From an uncultured Desulfatiglans sp. (GTDB taxonomy: Bacteria > Desulfobacterota > DSM-4660 > Desulfatiglandales > Desulfatiglandaceae), in NCBI GenBank assembly GCA_900498135.1, contig LR026961.1, positions 4,375,552 to 4,439,551 on the forward strand: a DNA stretch of 64,000 nucleotides. The letters run 5' to 3'. Both the position numbers and the translations under genes were made by a program. Below, one piece after another: positions 18,276 through 27,245 of the stretch. Numbering within the stretch: the first letter of the stretch is position 1; every line of letters begins with the position of its first letter. The notes beneath the pieces are model-generated. The model was given only the letters and a program-made list of their open reading frames with translations. It was not told the DNA's origin and did no database searches.

Positions 18276-18710
18276 TCATCTCAGATCCCACAAAAAGAGG
18301 TCCGTCTCCGGATCGAATGTCCGCTCCAGCACCGCCCCTTCGAAGGCCTGGATGACGAACTCGCAGGCGAAAACGACGTTCCCCGTCGTGAGATGCCCCC
18401 CGAAGGCCTTGCCTTCCCTGTCCGCCAGGGTCATGTGGGCGTGTACCATCGGGCGCCCGTCCTTCAGGGAGATGTTCCCCATGAGGGAGGTCACCTCCAG
18501 GTTTCGATCCAGATCCAGATAGCGATAGGTCCTCTTTTTCTGATCATAATAGCCGAGCCTCGCCTTTTGCAAAGCCCCGAGGGCCTCCACGCGCCCGAGC
18601 GTAATCCCCTTTTCGATGCAGAACCGCTCGAGCGCCTCGAGGAGGTCGCAGTCTTTCGAAAGCCGGCCCATGTAGTAACCGGCGTGCCGAACCTCTTTGG
18701 ACGTCGCCAT
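18276..18710 (-). CDS. PPC-domain (DUF296) protein
   Basis: 144 residues forming a single PPC (plant and prokaryote conserved) domain: LLEALERFCIEKGITLGRVEALGALQKARLGYYD, MVHAHMTLADREGKAFGGHLTTGNVVFACEFVI with the conserved H-A-H and GGHL residues thought to bind metal in this trimeric fold. The start at ATG 18710 is decided by GGAGGGA immediately upstream; a longer open frame to 19013 lacks support. It precedes the acyl-CoA dehydrogenase by 161 bp. Biological role unknown, although some family members bind DNA. Confidence 0.85.
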   Translation of the reverse strand: MATSKEVRHAGYYMGRLSKDCDLLEALERFCIEKGITLGRVEALGALQKARLGYYDQKKRTYRYLDLDRNLEVTSLMGNISLKDGRPMVHAHMTLADREGKAFGGHLTTGNVVFACEFVIQAFEGAVLERTFDPETDLFLWDLR

Positions 18711-19128
18711 GATTCCCTCCTCTAACGGCTTACAGCCGGATGTTTCAAGAAAAAGCGCCCCCGAAATGCGCCTGGCCGGCAGGGTCCGTGCAACGCCCAT
18801 TCGAGCGTGAGGGCAGCTTCCCCTGAGCGGGCGGCTGTAGAACCCGGTTTCCAATCCAGCACCGATCGACCGCCATCCCCGCGAAGCGCACCGTCTTCGA
18901 GCCGTCCGCGGAAGGCCGCCAGGGAAGTCGACGCTCAGCGACGGGGAAGATATAGCACAGAAGCCGTCAAATAACCAGATGGCTGAACAGCGCTCACGAA
19001 AATCGGATCCCACTCAAGCGCCGCTCATGGAGGCGGTCGGATCATCCGCACGGGCATTGCCTCGTGCTGCCGCCGCTTACCTCCTCCCCGAAAAATTTCC
19101 TTGGGGGATCTCCAATCACCGTCTTTCG
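18711..19128. other. Non-coding stretch
   Basis: About 420 bp between an RseC-like gene and the PPC gene, both on the minus strand. No convincing gene, RNA or terminator is visible. Near 18850 a short GTTTCCAATCC matches only the tip of the MITE-like element and could be chance. Confidence 0.4.
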
Positions 19129-19602
19129 TCAACAACGGGGTCCGTCCGGACCGGATCGCTCCTGAGGCGGTGGCGCCTTTTTGAGCACCCTGTCGATGGC
19201 AAAACCGCCGCCCCGGCCGCTTCGGCGCAGGAAAAAGGCCGCGACGGCGGCCCCCGGGACGAGGGCCAGCCACCACACCAGCGCCCCGGCATAGGCGCTG
19301 AAGGCCCACTGATTGTCCACCAGGCGGAAGATCAGCAACCCGAGCAGGCCGCCGATCGCAATCAGGCCCACAAACGGCAGGAAATGATGTGTGCCGGCCC
19401 TGTCGGGGGCCACGAGCAGCACGGTGTCGCCTACCTCGGCCCCGACCGTGTTCGCGACCTCGAAAACGGCGGGATCGTCCCGAACGGCAAAATCCGGGTC
19501 CTGCGCCCCAACATGGTTCCCTTTCAAGGGTTGAGGCCGAACTGCTACTTTGACCTTGCCCTCCCTGGGAACATCGACCACGATCCCGTCACGGATTCTC
19601 AT
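19129..19602 (-). CDS. RseC/MucC-like membrane protein
   Basis: 157 residues. The N-terminal soluble part (RIRDGIVVDVPREGKVKVAV, then EVGDTVLLVAPD) matches the RseC/MucC beta-domain pattern, and two membrane spans follow (LPFVGLIAIGGLLGLLIF and AYAGALVWWLALVPGAAVAAFF). The Cys cluster common in RseC proteins is missing. RseC proteins are linked to sigma-E control and to Rnf-type redox proteins. The start at ATG 19602 follows AAAGGGGAG; an ATG at 19623 would add seven residues. It stands alone here. Confidence 0.7.
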   Translation of the reverse strand: MRIRDGIVVDVPREGKVKVAVRPQPLKGNHVGAQDPDFAVRDDPAVFEVANTVGAEVGDTVLLVAPDRAGTHHFLPFVGLIAIGGLLGLLIFRLVDNQWAFSAYAGALVWWLALVPGAAVAAFFLRRSGRGGGFAIDRVLKKAPPPQERSGPDGPRC

Positions 19603-19885
19603 GAAACTCCCCTTTCCTGTCATCCTTCAAGGGACCTCTTCACTCTTCCAGGCCTCGGCCGGCCCTGCAGCAGCCTCGTTCCCAGCGGCCTCTTCATGAA
19701 GCGCGCCGCTTCCAAGCCGCTGGTTTTCCGAGGGCCGATCGGAACATCCGAGGCTTGATTTCCTTTTCAGCCTACCCTATGCTTCGGAAAAAGGCCATGA
19801 GATTGGCGGAGGCACCGCGCGGGAAACCCATCGTCCCGCCCTCTTCCCAAACGGTCTTTCAATCCCATCCCCGGGAGGCGACACC

Positions 19886-20635
19886 ATGGATGCGCTCTTG
19901 AGCAAAGGCAGAACCCTCATCGAGCAGGCCCGAAGGATCCTGGTCTTCAGCGGCGCGGGTCTCAGCACCGAATCCGGCATCCCCGACTTCAGGAGTCCGG
20001 GCGGCATCTGGAGCCGATATGACCCGTCCGATTTCTATTTCCACAAGATCATCTCGGACGAAGGCGCACGGGAAGCCTACTGGCGCATGAGCTCGGAATA
20101 CTGGATCACCATGCGGGATGCCCTTCCCAACCCCGCCCATCTGGCGGTCAAGCGGCTCGAGGACGCGGGGAAGCTCGAGGCGGTCGTCACACAAAACATC
20201 GATCGCCTGCATCACAAGGCGGGGAACTCCCCGGAGAGGATCATCGAGATCCACGGCACCGCCTTCACGGTCTCCTGCCTCACCTGCGGCAAGCCGTATG
20301 ACCGGGAAGCCATCGAGGCCTTGCTGCATAGCGGCGTCAAGGCCCCCTATTGCGAGGCGTGCGGCGGCATCCTCAAACCGGACACCATTTCCTTCGGCCA
20401 GAGCATGCCCATGGACAAAATGGAACGGGCCATGCACCTCGCAGCGGCCTGCGACTTATGCATAGTCCTCGGCTCTTCCCTGGTCGTCTACCCGGCCGCG
20501 TCCGTCCCGGAAGAAGTCCTGCGCAACGGCTCCAGGCTCATCATTGTCAATCGCGATCCCACTCACCTGGATCAAAGCGCCGACCTGGTCATCCATGAAT
20601 CCATCGGCGGGGTGCTGCAGGGCATGGTCGAGTGA
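19886..20635 (+). CDS. cobB: NAD-dependent protein deacylase, sirtuin family
   Basis: 249 residues with the complete Sir2 signature: NAD-binding FSGAGLSTESGIPDFRSPGG, TQNIDRLHHKAG, catalytic His in EIHGT, the zinc tetrad CLTCG...CEACGG, LGSSLVVYPAA and IIVNRDPTHLD. It removes acyl groups from lysines (for example on acyl-CoA synthetases) using NAD. The start ATG 19886 follows GGGAGGCGACACC. It is monocistronic, with a decayed MITE copy directly after it. Confidence 0.95.
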   Translation: MDALLSKGRTLIEQARRILVFSGAGLSTESGIPDFRSPGGIWSRYDPSDFYFHKIISDEGAREAYWRMSSEYWITMRDALPNPAHLAVKRLEDAGKLEAVVTQNIDRLHHKAGNSPERIIEIHGTAFTVSCLTCGKPYDREAIEALLHSGVKAPYCEACGGILKPDTISFGQSMPMDKMERAMHLAAACDLCIVLGSSLVVYPAASVPEEVLRNGSRLIIVNRDPTHLDQSADLVIHESIGGVLQGMVE

Positions 20636-20646
20636 GAAGCCCGGTA

Positions 20647-20811
20647 GTTTCCAACCTGGAAACGGCCTTTGCTGGCAGTCTCGGTGTCAATCCGCCCCTT
20701 TCGTGCACCGGCTTCAGGCCGCCTGCGCACCAGCGATCTCTTTCCTTGATATGTACAGACCGCGAACCCGCCGCGAGGGCCTGGGAGAGAGGACCCGATG
20801 GGGGTGAAGAA
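20647..20811 (+). mobile_element. MITE-like element, copy 3 (decayed)
   Basis: Begins GTTTCCAACCTGGAAACGG and follows the order of the intact copies: TCTCGGTGTCAATC, CGTGCACC, GCGCACC, TTTCCTTGATAT. The inner GGCCAAT arms are degraded. GCCCGGTA at 20639-20646 and GCCCGGAA at 20812-20819 (7 of 8) may be the remains of a target duplication, which would put the right end at 20811. The copy starts 11 bp after the cobB stop. Confidence 0.6.
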
Positions 20812-21001
20812 GCCCGGAAACCCGCCGCGAGGGGATGGGACTGAGCACGCGGAGCGTGTGAAGGAACAAAACTCCCTTTCCGCATTGGAGGCCAGGGTGC
20901 AGCGGGAAGCCTTTTCCGCGCCCGTTTGACGCCCATGGGCGCCGCACGCTCCAGCTCGTGCCAAAGACGCCATCCCGCGAAGAAGAAATGTTGCGAGCAG
21001 G

Positions 21002-21029
21002 TTGACAACCGCACAAAGATGGTTATTAA
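21002..21029 (+). promoter_or_regulatory. Sigma-70-type promoter for hsp20
   Basis: A perfect TTGACA (21002-21007), 16-bp spacer and TATTAA (21024-21029). A second TATAAT-like run at 21060-21065 lacks a good -35. No CIRCE inverted repeat and no full sigma-32 site is seen; CTTGAA at about 21074 is only a half match. Confidence 0.5.
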
Positions 21030-21108
21030 ATAAATGAAATCTAAGCTGGCGACAGGTGTTATAATATATAAAACTTGAACCTGCCTGCCAAAGAAAGGGG
21101 GTGTCGTA

Positions 21109-21555
21109 ATGACAACGGAACTGGTTAAAAGGACTCGTAGGCCGTCATGGATGACGCCCTTCGGGCGCGAAGGTTGGGGAGACGTCTTCTTCGATCGTTT
21201 GTGGCCCGAGTGGATGAGGGACATGGGTGAAGAGTGGACTCCGAGTGTTGACCTGAGCGAAAAGGAAGGGAAGTATTTGCTGAAGGCAGAACTTCCCGGG
21301 ATGACCAAGGACGACATCAGCGTAACTTACGAAGACGGCGTTGTGACGATCACCGGAAAAAAGGAAACCAAAAAGGAAGAGGAAGGCGCAGATTACTACG
21401 TGAAGGAGTCCCGTTATGGTTCCTTCACCAGGAGTTTCCGCCTCCCCACAGGAATCGATGAATCCAAGGTGGATGCCCAGTTCAAGGACGGCGTCCTGAC
21501 GGTAGCAATGCCTAAGAAAGAAGGCGAGAAATCCAGGAAGATCGACATTAAATAG
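21109..21555 (+). CDS. Small heat-shock protein, Hsp20 family
   Basis: 148 residues, an ATP-independent holdase chaperone. The alpha-crystallin domain runs from about residue 43 (WTPSVDLSEKEGKYLLKAELPG) to about 140, with DDISVTYEDGVVTITGKK, SRYGSFTRSFRLP and the signature FKDGVLTVAMPK. The N-terminal arm carries MTPFGREGWGDVFFDRL. The start follows AAAGGGGG. It is a single gene with its own promoter and terminator and is less GC-rich than its neighbours. Confidence 0.95.
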   Translation: MTTELVKRTRRPSWMTPFGREGWGDVFFDRLWPEWMRDMGEEWTPSVDLSEKEGKYLLKAELPGMTKDDISVTYEDGVVTITGKKETKKEEEGADYYVKESRYGSFTRSFRLPTGIDESKVDAQFKDGVLTVAMPKKEGEKSRKIDIK

Positions 21556-21594
21556 CCTAAACCATCCACTTATCAATTCATGATGAACGCGCCA

Positions 21595-21632
21595 GGGCCG
21601 GGCCTCCCCAAGAGGCCTGGCCCTCTTATTTC
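21595..21632 (+). terminator. Rho-independent terminator after hsp20
   Basis: A 12-bp stem with one mismatch (GGGCCGGGCCTC against GAGGCCTGGCCC), a short CCCCAA-type loop, then TCTTATTTCTC. It lies 40 bp after the hsp20 stop. Confidence 0.8.
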
Positions 21633-21951
21633 TCAGAGATGCAGTCTCAGAGCCCCCGTCGGCAGTTCATGAAGAGGTCGGCGCAGGTGTCCACAATTTA
21701 ACAGGCAAACGGGGTGATCGCACCCAAACAGGTCTTGCAATCCAGATGCCGTTCCGTTATCATTTTTCAATTAAGTGCTGTTTGCTCCGCCGATAAAAGC
21801 CTCCTGCCGATGCATCCCCACCGATCCACGGCGTGGAGGCTTTGCTGCCTTTACATCCGGTTGACGGCCCCCTTCCAGAACAGCCATTCCAGGCCGCGGC
21901 GCGCCCTTTTCCCGGGCAGCCGCGCCGATCGAAACACCGAGGAGACCATTT

Positions 21952-24165
21952 TTGCAGGCTTCTTACCGATTTTATGCAACGGCGCCGAAGGGCATGGGCG
22001 GCCTTCTCGCGGAAGAGCTCAAGGCTCTCAACGCCCACAAGATCGTACCCGGGCGCGCCGGGGTGGCCTTTGAGGACCATCTGGAAAGCGCATACCGCGT
22101 CTGTTTGTGGTCCCGCCTGGCAAACCGCGTCCTGATGCCTATCACGAGTTTTCCCGCGGCTTCGCCCGAGGCGCTCTACGAAGGAATCCGGACGATCGAC
22201 TGGTCGCAGCATCTCGGGCCTTCGGACACCCTCGCTGTCGACTGCAAGATTGAGCAATCCGCCATCACGCATTCCAGGTATGCCGCACTCAAGATCAAGG
22301 ATGCCATCGTCGACCAGTTCAGGGATGCAGGCGGTGTCCGCCCCTCGGTTGACCTGCTGCAGCCTTCCGTGCGAGTCAATGCCTACATCAAGAAAGACCG
22401 CGTCATGGTGAGCCTCGACCTGGCCGGATCGAGCCTCCATCTCCGGGGCTACCGCGAAGAGCGCGTCTTCGCACCCATGAAGGAGAACCTGGCCGCAGCG
22501 GTGCTCGCCTTCTCGGGCTGGCCCGAAATCGCTGCACGGGGCGGCCCGCTCGCCGACCCTCTGTGCGGTTCGGGTACCCTTCTGATCGAAGCGGCCCTCA
22601 TGGCCGCCGACGCTGCGCCCGGCCTCCTCAGACCCTACTACGGATTCCTCGGGTGGCGGGGCCACGACCCACGCCTCTGGGAAAGGCTCCTCAAAGAGGC
22701 CCGGGAAAGGCGCGAGGCCGGGATTCAGAGACTGCCTCTCATCATGGGCTGGGACAAGGACCCTGCGGCGGTTTCGGTGAGTCTTGCCAATGCGGCGCGG
22801 GCCGGGTTCCAGGGAAGGATTCGGGTGGAAGCCTGTGCAATCGCCCATGCCATGCCATCGAGAGATTTGCCTGCCGGACTTTTCGTGACCAATCCCCCTT
22901 ATGGCGAGCGCATCGGGGAGGAAACGGCCCTGATCCCGCTTTACGGTGAAATCGGCCACATCCTCAAGACGCGCTTCGGCGGGTGGAAGGCGGCCGTCTT
23001 CACGGGCAACCCACGTCTCGGGAGGGAAATCGGGATCCGCCCCGACAGGACCCATGTATTCTACAACGGGCCGCTGCGCTGTGAACTGCTGACCTTCGAG
23101 ATCCCGTCCGGGAGGCGTGTGCGCCGCATACCCGGCAGCGGGCGCCTCGAGCCCCCTCGGACGGAGGCCCCCAAGCCGCCCGCCCCGGAGATCGGCCCGG
23201 GCGGTGAGATGCTCGGCAACCGCCTCAAAAAGAACCTGAAGGTGCTTTCACGCTGGGCCCGCAGCGTAGGGGTCGACTGCTTCCGCGTCTACGACGCGGA
23301 CCTCCCCGAGTACAATTTCGCGATCGATCTGTACCGGGGCGAATCCCTCTGGGCCCACGTGCAGGAATACGAGGCCCCGCTCACGGTAAGTCCTCGCAGG
23401 GCGGAGGAGCGGCGCGCCGAGGCCCTGGCGGTCATTCCCTCCGTTCTCGACATCCCGCCGGACCACCTTTTCTTCAAGGTCCGGCAGCGTCAGAGAGGGG
23501 CCGGGCAGTATGGGAAACAGGACGACCTCGGCCGCTTCACCATCGTCAAGGAAGGCCCCTGCCGCTTCTGGGTGAACCTGACGGACTATATCGATACGGG
23601 GCTTTTCCTGGACCATCGCATTACGCGGGACCTCATCCGGACCATGGCCAACGGAAAACGTTTTCTCAACCTCTTCGGCTACACAGGAACCGCCACGGTC
23701 CACGCGCTCGCGGGCGGCGCCAGGAGCACCACCACTGTGGACCTCTCCGCCACCTATCTCGATTGGGCGCGGCGCAACATCGAGCTGAATGGCTTCGATG
23801 CGGCGGAACAGGAACTGATCCAGGCCGACTGCCTTCAATGGCTTGCCGAGGCCTCTGCGGAAAGCCCGCCCTCACGCCAGTATGACCTGATCTTCCTCGA
23901 TGCCCCCACATTCTCCAATTCCAAGCGGATGAAAGAGAGTTTCGACATCCAACGCGACCATCCGGAACTGCTCGCCCAGGCCTTGGAGCTGCTTGCACCG
24001 GAAGGGGACCTGATCTTTTCCACCAACCGGCGAAGCTTCAAACTGAACGAGCAGCTCCTGAGCTCCTGCAGCATCAGGGACATCACGCGCGCGACCCTGC
24101 CGAAGGATTTCGCGAGGCATGAAAACATCCACCACTGCTGGCACCTGACGAAGGAGCCGGCTTGA
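21952..24165 (+). CDS. rlmL: Bifunctional 23S rRNA methyltransferase RlmL/RlmK
   Basis: 737 residues fusing two methyltransferases that modify 23S rRNA G2445 (RlmL half) and G2069 (RlmK half). N-terminal THUMP region (about 50-165), RlmL SAM motif DPLCGSGTLLIEAALMA (about 203) and catalytic TNPPYGER (about 313), then the RlmK half with NRLKKNLKVLSRWA, FLNLFGYTGTATVHALAGGA (about 572) and LDAPTFSNSKRM (about 650). The start is a TTG at 21952, chosen because GGAG lies 8 nt upstream and the family N-terminus (FYATAPKGMGGLLAEEL) follows at once. The next gene begins 27 bp later. Confidence 0.93.
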   Translation: MQASYRFYATAPKGMGGLLAEELKALNAHKIVPGRAGVAFEDHLESAYRVCLWSRLANRVLMPITSFPAASPEALYEGIRTIDWSQHLGPSDTLAVDCKIEQSAITHSRYAALKIKDAIVDQFRDAGGVRPSVDLLQPSVRVNAYIKKDRVMVSLDLAGSSLHLRGYREERVFAPMKENLAAAVLAFSGWPEIAARGGPLADPLCGSGTLLIEAALMAADAAPGLLRPYYGFLGWRGHDPRLWERLLKEARERREAGIQRLPLIMGWDKDPAAVSVSLANAARAGFQGRIRVEACAIAHAMPSRDLPAGLFVTNPPYGERIGEETALIPLYGEIGHILKTRFGGWKAAVFTGNPRLGREIGIRPDRTHVFYNGPLRCELLTFEIPSGRRVRRIPGSGRLEPPRTEAPKPPAPEIGPGGEMLGNRLKKNLKVLSRWARSVGVDCFRVYDADLPEYNFAIDLYRGESLWAHVQEYEAPLTVSPRRAEERRAEALAVIPSVLDIPPDHLFFKVRQRQRGAGQYGKQDDLGRFTIVKEGPCRFWVNLTDYIDTGLFLDHRITRDLIRTMANGKRFLNLFGYTGTATVHALAGGARSTTTVDLSATYLDWARRNIELNGFDAAEQELIQADCLQWLAEASAESPPSRQYDLIFLDAPTFSNSKRMKESFDIQRDHPELLAQALELLAPEGDLIFSTNRRSFKLNEQLLSSCSIRDITRATLPKDFARHENIHHCWHLTKEPA

Positions 24166-24192
24166 ACCCCGAACAACAGGAGGCAGATACGG

Positions 24193-25308
24193 ATGCCCGA
24201 TCTTTTCGAAACCACGACCATCGCGGGGCTCACCCTTCGCAACCGCTTTGTGCGCTCCGCCACCTGGGAAGGCCTTGCCGCCGAGACGGGCGGCTGCACC
24301 CCGCAACTCAATGCCATGATGGCCGATCTGGCCAAGGGCGGCGTCGGCCTGATCATCTCGGGACACGCCTACGTCAGCCTTGAAGGGCAGGCCGGCCCCA
24401 GGCAGCTCGGGGTCTACAGCGACGACCTGCTCCCGGGCCTGAGGGGCATGGCCGAGGCCGTCCACAAGGCGGGCGGGGTCATCGTCCTGCAACTGGCCCA
24501 TGCCGGCAACCAGGCCGCCACCTCCTTGAGCGGTCTCCCGGCGGCCGGACCGAGCCCCTTCGCCCTGCCCAAAGGCGAACCCTGCCGGGAAATGGACGCC
24601 GGCGACCTCGCGGCTGTCGTCGACGCCTTCGCCAAGGCTGCAAATCGGGCGAAACAGGCCGGGTTCGACGGCGTCCAAATCCATGCCGCCCATGGATACC
24701 TGTTGAGCCAGTTCCTCTCACCCTATTTCAACCAGCGCACAGACCTCTACGGTGGGACGCTCGAAAACCGCTCGCGCCTCCTCTTCGAGGTCTACCGGGC
24801 CATCCGCGACGCGGTGGGAAACGGTTTTCCCATCATGGTCAAACTGAACTCCGAGGACTTTCTCGAGCCGGGCCTGACGCAGGACGACATGCTCCAGGTG
24901 TCCGCCGAACTCGAGACCGTGGGCATGGATGCGGTGGAACTGAGCGGAGGCACCGGTTTTTCAGGGAAATTCCATCCCATCCGGAAAGGCAGGATCGAAG
25001 GCCCGGATGGGGAGGGATATTATCTTCAGGCAGCCCGCCGTTTCAAGGCGCGGATGAAGATGCCGCTGATGCTCGTCGGTGGGATTCGATCCTATGAGAC
25101 AGCGGAAAGGATCGTAAAGGAAGGCTCCGCCGACTACATCTCGCTCTGCCGTCCGCTGATCCGCGAACCGCATCTGATCAAACGCTGGAAGGAAGGAGAC
25201 AGACGCCCATCCACCTGCCTTTCGGACAACCTTTGCCTCAAGGCGACCCGAACGGGTGAAGGGCTTCATTGCGTGGTTGAAAAGTCCCTGCAAGAGCGGG
25301 AGGACTGA
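24193..25308 (+). CDS. NADH:flavin oxidoreductase, old yellow enzyme family
   Basis: A 371-residue FMN TIM barrel. Typical motifs: LRNRFVRSATWEG (about 15-27), QLAHAGNQ, FDGVQIHAAHGYLLSQFLSPYFNQRTDLYGG (substrate-binding HAAHGY), NRSRLLFEVYRAIR, LVGGIRSYETAERIV and YISLCRPLIREP. There is no C-terminal second flavin domain, so it is the short OYE-like class that reduces activated C=C bonds. The C-terminus has a CLSDNLC pair. It is the second gene after rlmL, in the same direction. Substrate unknown. Confidence 0.9.
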   Translation: MPDLFETTTIAGLTLRNRFVRSATWEGLAAETGGCTPQLNAMMADLAKGGVGLIISGHAYVSLEGQAGPRQLGVYSDDLLPGLRGMAEAVHKAGGVIVLQLAHAGNQAATSLSGLPAAGPSPFALPKGEPCREMDAGDLAAVVDAFAKAANRAKQAGFDGVQIHAAHGYLLSQFLSPYFNQRTDLYGGTLENRSRLLFEVYRAIRDAVGNGFPIMVKLNSEDFLEPGLTQDDMLQVSAELETVGMDAVELSGGTGFSGKFHPIRKGRIEGPDGEGYYLQAARRFKARMKMPLMLVGGIRSYETAERIVKEGSADYISLCRPLIREPHLIKRWKEGDRRPSTCLSDNLCLKATRTGEGLHCVVEKSLQERED

Positions 25309-25911
25309 TCATCCGGACCCTTGTCCGAGTCCGGCAGCGAGGAAGGCGATGATGCCTTTGCGCACGATCATGACCGCAATGGCAGCCAGGAGGAGGCTCG
25401 AGATCTTCGAGGCCGTTCGCGCCCCGGTCTGGCCGAGAAGACGGTTGATCGCCGGGGCGAACCAGAACACCGCACCGGCCAGACAGATATTGCTCACGAG
25501 CGCCAGGGCCGTCGGAAAAGCCCCGTATTCATTGCTGAGCAGAAGGGTGGTGGTGAGCACCGCGGGCCCTGCGATCAGGGGCACGCCGAGGGGAACCGCC
25601 CCGAGGCTCTCGCCGTCCGGCTTGCGCAGCCGTTTTTTCGTGGTCAGGAGATCCCCCAGGGAGATCCCGAAAAGCAGAACCCCGCCGGCCACCATGAAAT
25701 CCGCCACAGTGATCCCGAGCAGGCGCATGAGCGCGCTCCCGCCGCCAAGGAAACCCAGCGCGACCAGGGCGGCGGTGATCACCGACTGCCGGATCGTGCG
25801 GCGGATCTGCTTTCCCCCCATCCCTTCGGTAAGCCCTAGGAATATGGGAAAGAGCCCTATAGCGTCGACCGCCACGAACAGTGGAACGAAACAGAGCCAG
25901 AACGACTTCAT
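25309..25911 (-). CDS. MarC-family integral membrane protein
   Basis: 200 residues with six predicted membrane spans (for example FWLCFVPLFVAVDAIGLFPIF, VITAALVALGFLGGG, FMVAGGVLLFGISL, GAVPLGVPLIAGPAVLTTTLLL). The PLGVPLIAGPA loop and N-terminal VAVDAIGLFPIF are characteristic of the MarC family, often annotated as NAAT transporters but without an established substrate. It converges on the OYE gene with no gap between stop codons (25308/25309). Confidence 0.88.
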   Translation of the reverse strand: MKSFWLCFVPLFVAVDAIGLFPIFLGLTEGMGGKQIRRTIRQSVITAALVALGFLGGGSALMRLLGITVADFMVAGGVLLFGISLGDLLTTKKRLRKPDGESLGAVPLGVPLIAGPAVLTTTLLLSNEYGAFPTALALVSNICLAGAVFWFAPAINRLLGQTGARTASKISSLLLAAIAVMIVRKGIIAFLAAGLGQGSG

Positions 25912-25979
25912 GTCGGAACATCCTTTCCGCTGCTCTTCAGGTGCCGTGTGGAAAAAACACCGCGGCGGGTCACGGTTTA

Positions 25980-26092
25980 GTCAATATCAAGGGAATCAAT
26001 CGTTTGCGCGGAGGCGACCTGCAGGTCACCGTACAAGCAAACGTGCAGATTGACGCAGAGATTGACCAAGAAGACCATTTCCGGATGGAAAT
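25980..26092 (-). mobile_element. MITE-like element, copy 4 (partial, reverse orientation)
   Basis: About 113 bp matching the reverse complement of the intact element, from TCAATATCAAGGGAATC through TTGCGCGGAGGCGACCTG, AAACGTGCAGATTGACGC and CCATTTCCGGATGGAAAT. The far terminus is missing and no clear direct repeat flanks it. Translation of this region gives the [13 protein letters not shown]-type peptide typical of spurious reading frames from this repeat. Confidence 0.75.
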
Positions 26093-26228
26093 CTATCCTA
26101 TACCTGCTGCCGGGAAGGCTTCATCTTCCAAACCCGGATAAAATCATTTCATCGGCCTACGTTTCAGCGGGATCTGCGCCGCGCTGGTCCCGAGACGCAT
26201 GCCGCTCCCAAATTGCTCACCACGCTTC

Positions 26229-26275
26229 AACGCGAACCGGCGCTGATTTGAAAAAAATCAGCGCCGGTTCGCGTT
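26229..26275. terminator. Perfect 21-bp inverted repeat (terminator or palindromic element)
   Basis: AACGCGAACCGGCGCTGATTT is followed after a 5-base A-rich loop by its exact complement. It stands in an otherwise empty 600-bp interval between the 25980 MITE copy and mucR. The 3' flank (TGTGGCGG) lacks a T-run, so classical termination is uncertain; a protein-binding palindrome or mobile-element scar is possible. Confidence 0.5.
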
Positions 26276-26707
26276 TGTGGCGGAGCCGTCTTCCAGCCTC
26301 GCAGCCATTCTCTTTCAGCACGAATCTCCATTCACTTGGATGATCTGTAGAGAGCGGTCCTACGCGTTCCGTTCATGGATCATGAAGGGCAAAAAGCCAT
26401 CTTCGAGCATAAAATACACGCGGACCAGGCTGAGGCGACGGCGGATCACATGGCCCGTAGGCCCAGGGCTAATCGGGGCTTCTAAATAACCAGACAGGAA
26501 AAATCCTCGTCATCCTTGCATGTGAGGACCGCCCAATTCCCTATTCGGCGAAGGCCCCGGTGGGGCTTCCAGCAGAGGCACGACCAACGTGCCCCCATCC
26601 GTTGGACCTCAAAGATTCCCTTTCGTGCGGAAGCAAGAGACCGCCGTCTCGGCGGTCTGGAAGAGATCGGCTTCGAGGTCCGGCTTAACGGACGATGCTG
26701 GACTGGA

Positions 26708-27157
26708 TCAAGCCTTCTTGTTCTTGGCGCGAAACTTCTTCAGCCGTTCACCCAGGCCCAGATCCTTCGCAGTCTTCCTGCGCTTCGCGGTCAGGCTTTT
26801 GGCGGCGAGTGCCTGGCGCGCCGGGAAACCCCATTTCTTGCGGTATTCCTTGGCATCCAGTCCATGATCCTTCAAATGCCGGTTGGTGATCTGTTTGAAC
26901 TCCTTCCCGCACTCGAGGCAAATAACCTTGTTTCGCTGAATGGACTTCTTAGGGTCCATTCCTTCGAATGCGGCTCCCGCCTCTTTCTCGGCGAATACGG
27001 GAGCCTCGCCGGCAGCACCCTGCTCCGTGGATTCCATGTCTTTCAAGACACTGAAGGTCTTTCTGAGGAAATCCTGAATCTCCTCCGCGGACATTGTCGC
27101 GTGGGATGACTGCGCGGTCGCAATATCGACCGCCATCTCGGTGAGTGTTTTTGACAT
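26708..27157 (-). CDS. MucR/Ros-family zinc-finger transcriptional regulator
   Basis: 149 residues. The C-terminal half holds the prokaryotic zinc finger: CLECGKEFKQITNRHLKDHGL, with two Cys and two His, then EYRKKWGFP and a basic tail (RKTAKDLGLGERLKKFRAKNKKA). The N-terminus (LTEMAVDIATAQSSHATMSAEEIQDFLRKTF) matches the oligomerisation part of MucR. These proteins are H-NS-like silencers binding AT-rich DNA. A strong AAGGAGGA lies before the start at 27157, and a roughly 250-bp AT-rich region upstream could be an autoregulatory target. Confidence 0.92.
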   Translation of the reverse strand: MSKTLTEMAVDIATAQSSHATMSAEEIQDFLRKTFSVLKDMESTEQGAAGEAPVFAEKEAGAAFEGMDPKKSIQRNKVICLECGKEFKQITNRHLKDHGLDAKEYRKKWGFPARQALAAKSLTAKRRKTAKDLGLGERLKKFRAKNKKA

Positions 27158-27216
27158 ACTATAGTCCTCCTTTCATTTAGCCGCTGGTGTTTATCTTACA
27201 ATAGGCATTTCAAAAA

Positions 27217-27245
27217 ACGATAATCAATAATCAGTTATGAGTCAA
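27217..27245 (-). promoter_or_regulatory. Sigma-70-type promoter for mucR
   Basis: Reading on the minus strand: TTGACT (27245-27240), 17-bp spacer, TATCGT (27222-27217). It lies about 60 bp upstream of the mucR start inside AT-rich DNA suited to MucR binding. Confidence 0.5.
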
